From the NCBI GenBank assembly GCA_034437515.1, contig DAOTTX010000462.1, forward strand, positions 1 through 54,766: a DNA stretch of 54,766 nt, read 5' to 3'. This document shows, in pieces, positions 35,417 to 43,192 of the stretch (position 1 is its first letter; each line of letters opens with the position of its first letter). Made by a program: the position numbers and the translations under genes. This DNA comes from DAOTTX01 sp034437515 (GTDB lineage Bacteria; Chloroflexota; Anaerolineae; Aggregatilineales; Phototrophicaceae). The notes below the pieces were generated by a model, which did not search any database, had not been told where the DNA came from, and worked only from the letters and a program-made list of their open reading frames with translations.

Positions 35417-36757
35417 TTACCGATTGAACAGCACGATCGGGTTGACGAGGTCGTCTGTGCCCAGCTCGGCCCAACCGGGATAGTAGCTGCTGGCAGCAGC
35501 GCGGACTTCAAGATGCAGGTGTGGCGCTTCGCTGTTGCCGGTGTTGCCGCAGGTGCCGATGAGCGCATCCCCGACGACGTCCCGGCCTTGCTGTACGGCG
35601 CGGCTTTGCAGATGTGCGTACAGCACAAACAGCGTGCCCTCAGTTTCTCCATCGGCATTGGTGCTTGTGTACCCGTTGGCGTCCATCCAGCCCTGGGTGG
35701 ACGCGGGCAAATGCTCGAAGTCGTAGGCGATCACGACGAAGTTGCCGTAGCCGAAGCCCCAGCCCTCATCACCATAGACGAACGTCGCCCCCAACGGAAT
35801 GTCGTTTAATACGGTGCTGGGACGGTGCGGGGTGCATTTGGCACAGTCTAACACCTGCACAACGCGCCCACCGTTCGGCCCGGTGTAGATCGGCGTGCCA
35901 GCCATCGCGCCGAAGTCCCAGCCCCAATGCTCCCACGTAGATAGGTTCTGGTAGGGATGGTAGTTGTAACCACGCACCCACCATTCCTCACCACGCATCG
36001 GGGATGGATAGAGGTCATACGGCAGGCCGAGGGCTTCGGTATCCCCACCCCAGGCGACCAGATCCTCACGTATCCAGGCTTGCCGCCCTTGATACTCGAC
36101 TTTAAACCAGCGGTAATGCTGCCCGCGTTCCTCGCGTGCGATGTCCAGTATGGGCACACTTTCCCCACGCGGAATGGTGAACACGCGATCATACCCGACC
36201 GTCGATGAGCCTTCACGGGTATGGGCCACGTTCTTCACCCGCACGGTCACCATTGGCGGCCCTGATGGGCGCATGGTCTGCGCGGATTTGCTCACCTTGC
36301 GCACCTCACGGGTGGCACGTTTGGTCTCGTCCGGTTCTTCTTCGACGGGGGTAGGTGTTTCGACAGGTGCTTCTGTGCTGACGGGTGTTTCTAACTCGGT
36401 GACTGGTTCCGGCTTTTTCAGTGTGATGCTTTCATCCCGTGCGAGCAAGTAGGCGTGCTGCAACGGCGCGACGAACCCATAACCGAACATGCCAAAATCC
36501 CCTTCAATGCCGACGACATGGTCACGCAGCCACACCGTCCTGCCATCAGGTAATTGCAGGTGAAACCACTGGTAGTTGCGCCCAAAGTCGCTTTTGGTCT
36601 CCTCGTCGTCCGGTTGCACATCGAGCACAGTCAGGCCGGAGGTGCCTTTCTCCACCTTGAATTCTGCGGTGTCAAAGTTGGTGCCGGGGCCGGTGCGGGC
36701 AATGAAATGTATGATGGGTGACTCGTAGATCAAGCCCAGAACTGTTGCTGTCGCCAT
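35417..36757 (-). CDS. SH3 and M23 (LytM-type) peptidase protein without signal peptide
   Basis: About 446 residues from the ATG at 36757 behind AAGGAG. Two SH3-like modules lie near residues 5-100 and 160-240, separated by a Pro/Thr/Glu linker (TPVSTEAPVETPTPVEEEP). The C-terminal M23 metallopeptidase domain has the first zinc motif as HWGWDFG and the final HxH as HLHLEVR, with LYAHLQS between. Such enzymes cut peptidoglycan cross-bridges. No signal peptide or transmembrane helix precedes the first SH3 domain, which is unexpected for a wall hydrolase. Confidence 0.88.
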   Translation of the reverse strand: MATATVLGLIYESPIIHFIARTGPGTNFDTAEFKVEKGTSGLTVLDVQPDDEETKSDFGRNYQWFHLQLPDGRTVWLRDHVVGIEGDFGMFGYGFVAPLQHAYLLARDESITLKKPEPVTELETPVSTEAPVETPTPVEEEPDETKRATREVRKVSKSAQTMRPSGPPMVTVRVKNVAHTREGSSTVGYDRVFTIPRGESVPILDIAREERGQHYRWFKVEYQGRQAWIREDLVAWGGDTEALGLPYDLYPSPMRGEEWWVRGYNYHPYQNLSTWEHWGWDFGAMAGTPIYTGPNGGRVVQVLDCAKCTPHRPSTVLNDIPLGATFVYGDEGWGFGYGNFVVIAYDFEHLPASTQGWMDANGYTSTNADGETEGTLFVLYAHLQSRAVQQGRDVVGDALIGTCGNTGNSEAPHLHLEVRAAASSYYPGWAELGTDDLVNPIVLFNR

Positions 36758-36922
36758 CGAATTGCTCCTTATCACAGTGTATGCGAACTCATTTATTTCT
36801 TATTTTATGCTATTTCGTCGGATCTGTGTGTTAAGTTCAGCAAAGCTTGATTTGTGCATTTTTTGCAGATTTTATGTATACTTCGCACAAAACGATGTCT
36901 TCATAAAAAAGGTATTTCCGTT

Positions 36923-38143
36923 ATGGTTGAAGCACAAAAACGCACGATGCAAGACTATATCGAATTAGAAAACCGCTACAACGCCCGTAACTACAAACCG
37001 TTAGATGTGGTGCTGAGTCATGGTGCGGGGGTGTGGGTGTGGGATGTCGAGAATAATCGCTATCTCGACTTCCTCAGCGCCTATTCAGCGGTCAATCAGG
37101 GACACGCACACCCGCGCATCCTCGCCGCGATGATCGAACAGGCGCAGCGTCTGCCACTGACCTCCCGCGCCTTCCGCAACGATCAACTGCCGTTGACCGC
37201 GCAGACTCTCTGTGAACTCACCGGCTACGACAAGATGCTGCCCATGAACAGCGGTGCGGAGGCGGTCGAGACCGCGATTAAGCTCACGCGCAAGTGGGGC
37301 TACAAGGTTAAGGGCGTGCCGGAAGATCAGGCGCAGATTCTGGTCTGCACTGGTAACTTCTCCGGGCGGACGACCACGATCATTGGCTTCAGTGACGAAG
37401 ACCAGTACCGCGATGGCTTCGGCCCCTTCACACCGGGCTTTCAACTTGTCCCCTACGGCGATGCCGACGCACTCGAGGCGGCGATGACACCCAACACGGT
37501 CGGCTTTCTCGTAGAGCCGATCCAGGGCGAGGGCGGTGTGGTCGTCCCGCCGGAGGGCTATCTGCGCCGGGCGCGTGAACTTTGCGACACACACAACGTC
37601 CTGCTCATCACCGACGAAGTGCAGACCGGCTTAGGCCGCACCGGGAAGTTACTCTGTGCCGAATGGGACGACGTGCGCGGCGACATTGTGACATTGGGTA
37701 AGGCGCTCTCCGGTGGGTTCTACCCGGTATCGGCGGTGCTGGCAAACGACGAAGTGATGGCGATGTTCAACCCCGGCGATCATGGCTCGACCTTCGGCGG
37801 TAGCCCGTTAGCGTCGGCGGTGGCGCGGGCCGCGCTTCAGGTCATCGTTGATGAGAACCTGATCGAACGGGCACAAACCGAGGGCAACTATCTGATGAAC
37901 CGCCTGCGCAAGATCGAGAGCCAGCACATCCATGAGGTGCGCGGACGCGGCTTGCTGGTCGGCGTGGAACTCAAACCGGCGGCAGGTGGGGCGCGGCGCT
38001 TCTGCGAGGCGCTCAAAGACCGAGGGCTGCTGTGCAAGGAAACGCACGACAACGTGATCCGCTTTGCGCCGCCGCTGGTCATCGAACGCGCCGACCTCGA
38101 TTGGGCGCTGGTTCACATCGAAGACGTGCTGACCACGCTTTAA
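36923..38143 (+). CDS. rocD: Ornithine aminotransferase
   Basis: About 406 residues from the ATG at 36923; the upstream frame is AT-rich leader. Class III PLP aminotransferase converting ornithine and 2-oxoglutarate to glutamate semialdehyde and glutamate. The ENRYNARNYKPLDVVLSHG start and YSAVNQGHAHPRI segment are typical of RocD. The PLP lysine is in TLGKALSGGFYPVSA, with DEVQTGLGRTG upstream. Stand-alone; no proline or arginine gene is adjacent. It converges on the lipoprotein gene with a 2-base gap. Confidence 0.93.
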   Translation: MVEAQKRTMQDYIELENRYNARNYKPLDVVLSHGAGVWVWDVENNRYLDFLSAYSAVNQGHAHPRILAAMIEQAQRLPLTSRAFRNDQLPLTAQTLCELTGYDKMLPMNSGAEAVETAIKLTRKWGYKVKGVPEDQAQILVCTGNFSGRTTTIIGFSDEDQYRDGFGPFTPGFQLVPYGDADALEAAMTPNTVGFLVEPIQGEGGVVVPPEGYLRRARELCDTHNVLLITDEVQTGLGRTGKLLCAEWDDVRGDIVTLGKALSGGFYPVSAVLANDEVMAMFNPGDHGSTFGGSPLASAVARAALQVIVDENLIERAQTEGNYLMNRLRKIESQHIHEVRGRGLLVGVELKPAAGGARRFCEALKDRGLLCKETHDNVIRFAPPLVIERADLDWALVHIEDVLTTL

Positions 38144-38145
38144 AC

Positions 38146-39253
38146 CTATTCCTCGGCCGGGATTTGCGGCAACGTCGCCAGCACGATGTCGTCAAAGATG
38201 ATGGTGGTCTGCCCGGTCGGGGAATTTTCTATGTCCGCCGGATTTAACGAGACGAGATTAACATTTACGGTCGCCGTCAGTGGTTCGATGTAGTCGATGG
38301 TGATGGTGCCGGGGTCTTGGGTGGCAATGTTGAAATTACCGCCCGGCAGAAAAAAGCTGACAATCGCGCAGACCGCGTCTTCGGGCAGGTCACTGCCGGA
38401 GCAGTTCTCCAGCGGATACTCGCCCGGTGCCAACGTGGTCACGAAGAACAGGTTCACCGAGGTCTGATTCGGGTTATCCGCGTCGGGGTTGGCGGCCTGG
38501 TAGCGTCCGTTGTCCGTGCCGACCATCAGATTGTACGTCGCAGGCGCATCAGGGCCGAGCGTGCCTTCCGGTTGTTGGCGGAAGTTCACCCGGAGCGGCA
38601 CCTGTTCGTAAGTGGCTTCTTCAGCGGTGAACTCAATCGAGACGGTGGCGTTATTACCGCGTAAGGCCGCGTTGTATTCCGTCTGGAGCGCGAACGCTTG
38701 CGGATTCGTCAATGGAATATCGCTGAACGTTGCCATGCCAGAAACCGCCTCCCCCCCGATGGTACCGCTCACCTCGAATGATCCGCTGACCGTTTCACCA
38801 AAAGCATCGATGGTCACGCTGCCGGTCGGTTCGTTCAGACGACCCATGCCTACATCGGGGATCATCGCCCCGCCGATGCTCGCACCGTTGCCGCTGTCAT
38901 CAGGGTCAAACGCAAAGGTGCCGGTCGGCTCACCACCGGTGAACGGCACTTCGAGGCTGAACTGTGTCGCTCCATCGTCAGTACGCAATGAAAGATCGAG
39001 CGGCTCCGAATATGCACCGAAAGACTGATAGGTCGCGTCGCCAGCGGTCAGGGTATACTCGAAATCCGTCGGGTCCCCACTTACCGCGCTTTCTTGCTGC
39101 GTATCGCTATCGTCTTGTTGGTCATCTGCCTCGGCTTGTTCCTCCTCGACTTCCGCTGCCGGGTCAGGCTCAGCGGGGGACTCGCTGTCGTCGCCACCGC
39201 AGGCTGCCAGCGCCAACGTCAAGAGTCATCAATATATAAAATAATTTTCGCAT
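38146..39253 (-). CDS. Acidic lipoprotein of unknown function with apparent frameshift in its signal peptide
   Basis: The main frame (38146-39222) begins with a poor TTG right after stop codons and reads TLALAACGGDD, only the tail of a lipoprotein signal. A good start, ATG at 39253 with GGAAAGA 8 bases upstream, encodes MRKLFYILMTL in the neighbouring frame. Removing one base near 39220 joins them into a complete lipoprotein signal peptide. This is either a sequence error or a recent inactivation. The mature protein, about 350 residues, has a Glu/Asp/Gln-rich linker followed by beta-rich segments with no recognised family. Confidence 0.7.
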
Positions 39254-39423
39254 CACATTGTCTTTCCGTTATCAAATCATCCTGGTTCTTCAACAACAGC
39301 TTATCATGCCTGATATGAAGCACCAGATGAGGCAATCAGATTGTGTAATCAATTCCTCAGACAAACGTGTTATCATGAAAGAAAGTAAGCAATCACAATT
39401 GTAGGTTTGCTGGAGACAATTCT

Positions 39424-41463
39424 GTGAACAATCGACCCCCAGAGCCACCTCACAAGAAAAACGACGATCCCGGCAACAAGGATCAGGGGCCTTCCCCCTC
39501 ACCGCGCAACATTCGAGCCATTTGGATCGCCGGGGCGGCTCTGCTCTTTATCGTTATTCTCATCTTATTCAGCGGCGGCGGGCGCTTCGGCGGCGACGAT
39601 CCGTACCCGGTCAACATGCTGCTGCAAGATATTCGCGCCGGTACGGTGTTAGAAGTCCGGCAGGAAGGCAACACGAACGTCGTCGTGCGCTTCCAGAGCG
39701 GCAGTTCCCGCTCGATGACTATCCCCGCCAGCACCGATATTCTCACGCTGCTGCGGGAATCCAACCTTTCCGAAGATCAGATCCAACGGGCAAATGTCTC
39801 GTTCGTCCCCGGTGATAACACCGGACAGATCATCTTTCAGCTTGCATTGGCATTCGTTCCCGTCTTGCTGATCGTCTGGCTGTTGTGGCGGATGACTCGT
39901 TCTATGCGCGGTGGGCAAGACCAGGCGATGGGCTTTGGTCGTAGCCGCGCCCGCGTGATGCGTGATCTGGAACGTCCGCAGGTGTTGTTCTCCGATGTCG
40001 CCGGCGCGGAAGAAGCGAAAGAAGACCTGAAAGAGGTCGTCGAGTTCTTGAAAGAGCCGGAAAAGTTCATCCGTCTGGGGGCGCGAGTGCCGAAGGGCGT
40101 TCTGATGGTCGGCCCACCGGGAACGGGTAAAACACTGATGGCGCGTGCCGTCGCTGGCGAAGCCGGGGTGCCGTTCTTCAGTATCTCCGGTTCGGAGTTC
40201 GTCGAGATGTTCGTCGGTGTCGGGGCATCCCGTGTGCGTGACCTGTTCGACCGGGCCAAAGCCGAAGCCCCCGCCATTATCTTCGTCGATGAGATCGACG
40301 CGGTCGGGCGGCAGCGTGGCGCTGGCCTGGGCGGTGGTCATGATGAGCGTGAACAGACGCTCAATCAGATCCTCGTGGAGATGGACGGCTTCGAGACCGG
40401 CACCAACGTGATTATCATCGCGGCGACCAACCGCCCGGACATCCTCGACCCGGCGCTGATGCGTCCCGGTCGTTTTGACCGCAAGGTCACGATGGACAAC
40501 CCCGACGTGCAAGGCCGTGAGGATATTCTCAAAGTCCATGCGAAGGGCAAACCGCTGGCACCCAACGCCGACCTTGAAGCGATGGCGCGGGTCACGGCAG
40601 GCTTTAGCGGTGCTGATCTGGAAAACATGATTAACGAAGCCGCCATCCTGGCCGCACGGCGCAACCTGAAAACCGTCGGCATGAGCGAACTGCAAGAGGC
40701 GATGGAGCGCGTGGTCATGGGGCCAGCGCGTAAATCCCGCGTGATGAGCAAACGTGAGAAGCGCATCGTCTCCTTCCATGAGGGCGGGCACGCCATCCTG
40801 TTCCACTCGCTCGAATACGCCGACCCGGTGCACAAGATCACCATCGTCCCGCGTGGGCGGGCGGGCGGTTTCGTGATGCCCCTCCCCGGCGAGGACAGCT
40901 CTTTCGTCATGCGTGAGCAGTTTGAAGACCGTATCGTCGCCGCGATGGGTGGGCGTGCCGCCGAAGAAATCATCTTCGGGCATTTTTCCACCGGCGCGAG
41001 CAATGACCTGCAACAGGGAACGCGCATGGCACGTATGATGGTCACGCAGTTCGGCATGAGCGATGTGCTCGGCCCGCGTGCCTATGGCAGCCAGCAGGGT
41101 TCAGTCTTCCTCGGACGTGAACTCGGCGAGCAGCGCGATTACAGCGAACACTACGCCGAGGAGATCGACAACGAGGTCAAGCGCATCCTGCAAACGGCTT
41201 ACGACCGCGCCAAATCGATCTTGATAGCAAACCGCGCCAAACTCGACGAACTGGCGGATAAACTGATGGAATACGAGACGATTGATAGCCAGCTATTCCT
41301 TGAGATCATGGAAGGCAAGGCGACCGACGCAGACGCGCAGGACACACAGGCCAAGCCCGATGCGGATCTCGGTCCGCGTGGCGACGCCGACGACCCGACC
41401 AACGACCTGCCGCCGCAACTCGGCCCCGCGCCGACCCTGTTCGACACCGACCCGAAGAGTTAG
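39424..41463 (+). CDS. ftsH: ATP-dependent zinc metalloprotease FtsH
   Basis: 679 residues from a GTG start with GGAG upstream. Order: cytoplasmic Pro-rich tail, first transmembrane helix (about 32-50), extracytoplasmic domain, second helix (about 135-156) and AAA+ domain. Walker A is GPPGTGKT at 230-237, Walker B is IIFVDEIDAVG near 285-295 and the second region of homology is RPGRFDR. The M41 protease zinc motif reads HEGGH at 452-456, usually HEAGH. The enzyme degrades membrane and short-lived cytoplasmic proteins. An acidic tail ends the protein and a strong terminator follows. Confidence 0.97.
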   Translation: MNNRPPEPPHKKNDDPGNKDQGPSPSPRNIRAIWIAGAALLFIVILILFSGGGRFGGDDPYPVNMLLQDIRAGTVLEVRQEGNTNVVVRFQSGSSRSMTIPASTDILTLLRESNLSEDQIQRANVSFVPGDNTGQIIFQLALAFVPVLLIVWLLWRMTRSMRGGQDQAMGFGRSRARVMRDLERPQVLFSDVAGAEEAKEDLKEVVEFLKEPEKFIRLGARVPKGVLMVGPPGTGKTLMARAVAGEAGVPFFSISGSEFVEMFVGVGASRVRDLFDRAKAEAPAIIFVDEIDAVGRQRGAGLGGGHDEREQTLNQILVEMDGFETGTNVIIIAATNRPDILDPALMRPGRFDRKVTMDNPDVQGREDILKVHAKGKPLAPNADLEAMARVTAGFSGADLENMINEAAILAARRNLKTVGMSELQEAMERVVMGPARKSRVMSKREKRIVSFHEGGHAILFHSLEYADPVHKITIVPRGRAGGFVMPLPGEDSSFVMREQFEDRIVAAMGGRAAEEIIFGHFSTGASNDLQQGTRMARMMVTQFGMSDVLGPRAYGSQQGSVFLGRELGEQRDYSEHYAEEIDNEVKRILQTAYDRAKSILIANRAKLDELADKLMEYETIDSQLFLEIMEGKATDADAQDTQAKPDADLGPRGDADDPTNDLPPQLGPAPTLFDTDPKS

Positions 41464-41477
41464 CACGTTCGTCCTAT

Positions 41478-41511
41478 GGGATGTGCTGTACAGTACAGCA
41501 CATCCCGTTTT
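41478..41511 (+). terminator. Rho-independent terminator of ftsH
   Basis: A near-perfect 14-bp stem, GGGATGTGCTGTAC pairing with GTACAGCACATCCC, followed by GTTTTCT. It lies 15 bases after the ftsH stop and just before the end of the convergent gene. Confidence 0.85.
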
Positions 41512-43077
41512 CTATTCGGTCGGCGCGGTGAAGAACGTTACATCGTCGATTAACTCGCCGTCTTCTATGTTGACGGTCGCCTCACAGGCTGCCGGTTCTA
41601 CACAGGTGTAGCCGTCAGGCACGTCACGTAACTGCACGGTATATTCTCCAGCGGGCAACTCACGGAAGCCGAACACACCATTAGGATCGGTGCTGGTGAA
41701 CAGCGTCCGCTCATTTTCATCCACCAGATAAATCACCAGACGCGCACAACCGGGATCACCCGCTTCACAGGTCGGCACTAATCCGGCATTCGTCGTCTCG
41801 ACCAACGGCAGCGGCGTCAAGACGGTCGTGCAGCTTTCGACGCGCTGCCATAGATCGCTGCATTCCCCGGCCTCGTCAAAGCGTACCGCCAGCACCCCGC
41901 CGACCACGCGCACCCCCTCGTCGGCGGTCAACAGCAGACTTTCCGGCACATCACTACGACCATTGAACAGAACCACCGTCTCCCCGGTCAGCGGCGCAAG
42001 GACGCCGGCCTCGTTCGCCTCCGTGCCGACCTTGAGCCGCAGCGAGACGCTTGTGTTGACCGGCAGCGCACCGATGAGCCAGGTTAGTGTCTCGTTGTCG
42101 AGGCCGTCGCCTTCAAGTTGCGGCGGTGTAATCAACACGGTACGGTCTGTTTCCACATCAATTGGTTGGGCGCTGCCGTCGAAGGTGTCACGCAGTTCGA
42201 CCCCGGTCAGCCGTGTTTGACCACAATTTTCCACCTCGATTCCCAGCGCAAAATAAAACGGTGACCTATCGCCCTCGGCGTAATCCAGCGGCAGCAAACC
42301 GTCCTCGATGAGACTGTCATCTTCGGTCAGATAGGGGCCGTCGAACGTGCTGGTCAGGCTCAGACATGCAGCGTCGAGATCGGTCACGCGCACCTGACCG
42401 AGCACGTTGCCCGGTCGCGGTGTCGGCGTCACAGTGGGTGTATTCGTCGCCGTCGGTTCGGCGGTGTCAGTTAGTGCGCGTGTATTCGTCACTGTCGGTT
42501 CGGCGGTATCGGTTGGTGCGGATGTATTCGTCGCCGTCGGTTCGTCCGTTGCCGTTGGTGCGGATGTATTCGTCGCTGTCGGTTCGGCGGTATCGGTTGG
42601 CGCGAGTGTATTCGTCGCCGTCGGTTCGGCGGTGTCAGTTGGTGCGGATGTATTCGTCGCTGTCGGTTCGGCGGTATCGGTTGGCGCGAGTGTATTCGTC
42701 GCCGTCGGTTCGTCCGTTGCCGTCGGCTCAGCGGTGTCGGTTGGTGCGGGCGTATTTGTTGTCGTCGCCTCGTCCGTTGCGGTGGGTTCGGCGGTATCGG
42801 TCGGTGCTGGTGTGGGTGTCGCTGTCGGCTCGTCCGTTGCCGTCGGTTCGGCGGTATCGGTCGGTGTAGGCGTTGCCGTCGCCGAGGGTTCGACCGCCGG
42901 AGTGACCTCGATGGCGTCCGTCGGTGTCGCTTGCGCTGCAACGGGGTCTACCAGCGGAATTGGGGTATTGGTGCTGACGTTGGTCTCATCGTCTTCGTTC
43001 AGATTAATCAAGATAATCACATTGACCGCGAAGATGAGAACCGCCAGTGCGCCGACGGCGATGTATTGTTTCCGCAT
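41512..43077 (-). CDS. Membrane-anchored stalk protein with Thr/Pro/Glu tandem repeats and C-terminal beta domains
   Basis: 521 residues behind GAGGA. An N-terminal transmembrane helix (about 7-27, AVGALAVLIFAVNVIILI) anchors it. Residues about 70-215 are tandem 14-residue repeats of the form TATNTxAPTDTAEP, with some units extended by TATDEP, encoded by the minisatellite at 42440-42871. The C-terminal half contains a DUF11-like beta-sandwich (ENCGQTRLTGVELRDTFDG) and an SdrD B/CNA-B-like domain (FTSTDPNGVFGFRELPAGEYTVQL) with cysteine pairs. It likely projects a beta-domain head from the membrane on a flexible, possibly glycosylated stalk. Confidence 0.87.
   Translation of the reverse strand: MRKQYIAVGALAVLIFAVNVIILINLNEDDETNVSTNTPIPLVDPVAAQATPTDAIEVTPAVEPSATATPTPTDTAEPTATDEPTATPTPAPTDTAEPTATDEATTTNTPAPTDTAEPTATDEPTATNTLAPTDTAEPTATNTSAPTDTAEPTATNTLAPTDTAEPTATNTSAPTATDEPTATNTSAPTDTAEPTVTNTRALTDTAEPTATNTPTVTPTPRPGNVLGQVRVTDLDAACLSLTSTFDGPYLTEDDSLIEDGLLPLDYAEGDRSPFYFALGIEVENCGQTRLTGVELRDTFDGSAQPIDVETDRTVLITPPQLEGDGLDNETLTWLIGALPVNTSVSLRLKVGTEANEAGVLAPLTGETVVLFNGRSDVPESLLLTADEGVRVVGGVLAVRFDEAGECSDLWQRVESCTTVLTPLPLVETTNAGLVPTCEAGDPGCARLVIYLVDENERTLFTSTDPNGVFGFRELPAGEYTVQLRDVPDGYTCVEPAACEATVNIEDGELIDDVTFFTAPTE
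42440..42871. repeat. Coding minisatellite: six 42-bp and three 60-bp units
   Basis: Six consecutive 42-base units beginning GTATTCGTCGC are followed by three 60-base units. The longer units are the same module with an 18-base insert (TCGTCCGTTGCCGTCGGT type). Units 4 and 6 are identical, indicating recent duplication of an 84-base block. All units are in frame, encoding the Thr/Pro/Glu stalk on the minus strand. Confidence 0.93.
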
Positions 43078-43192
43078 GAAGTGTTGTTCCTCACCGATGT
43101 TTACAAGCTATGTCTTAAAGCATAACCTGTCCCGGTGGAAGCGCAAGTCAAATTTTTAGCCGGTTAATTTGAATATCAGGCGAGTCTTATCT

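Noticed and set aside
39649..41013. 454-codon minus-strand frame inside ftsH
   Set aside because: FtsH on the plus strand is complete with all catalytic motifs; the antisense frame has no family features.
42440..42871. Regular repeats resembling a CRISPR array
   Set aside because: The units are contiguous without unique spacers and encode an in-frame Thr/Pro/Glu repeat on the minus strand.
42407..43159. Plus-strand Val/Ser/Ala repeat frame
   Set aside because: Shadow of the minisatellite coding on the minus strand, with no start signal or recognisable domain.
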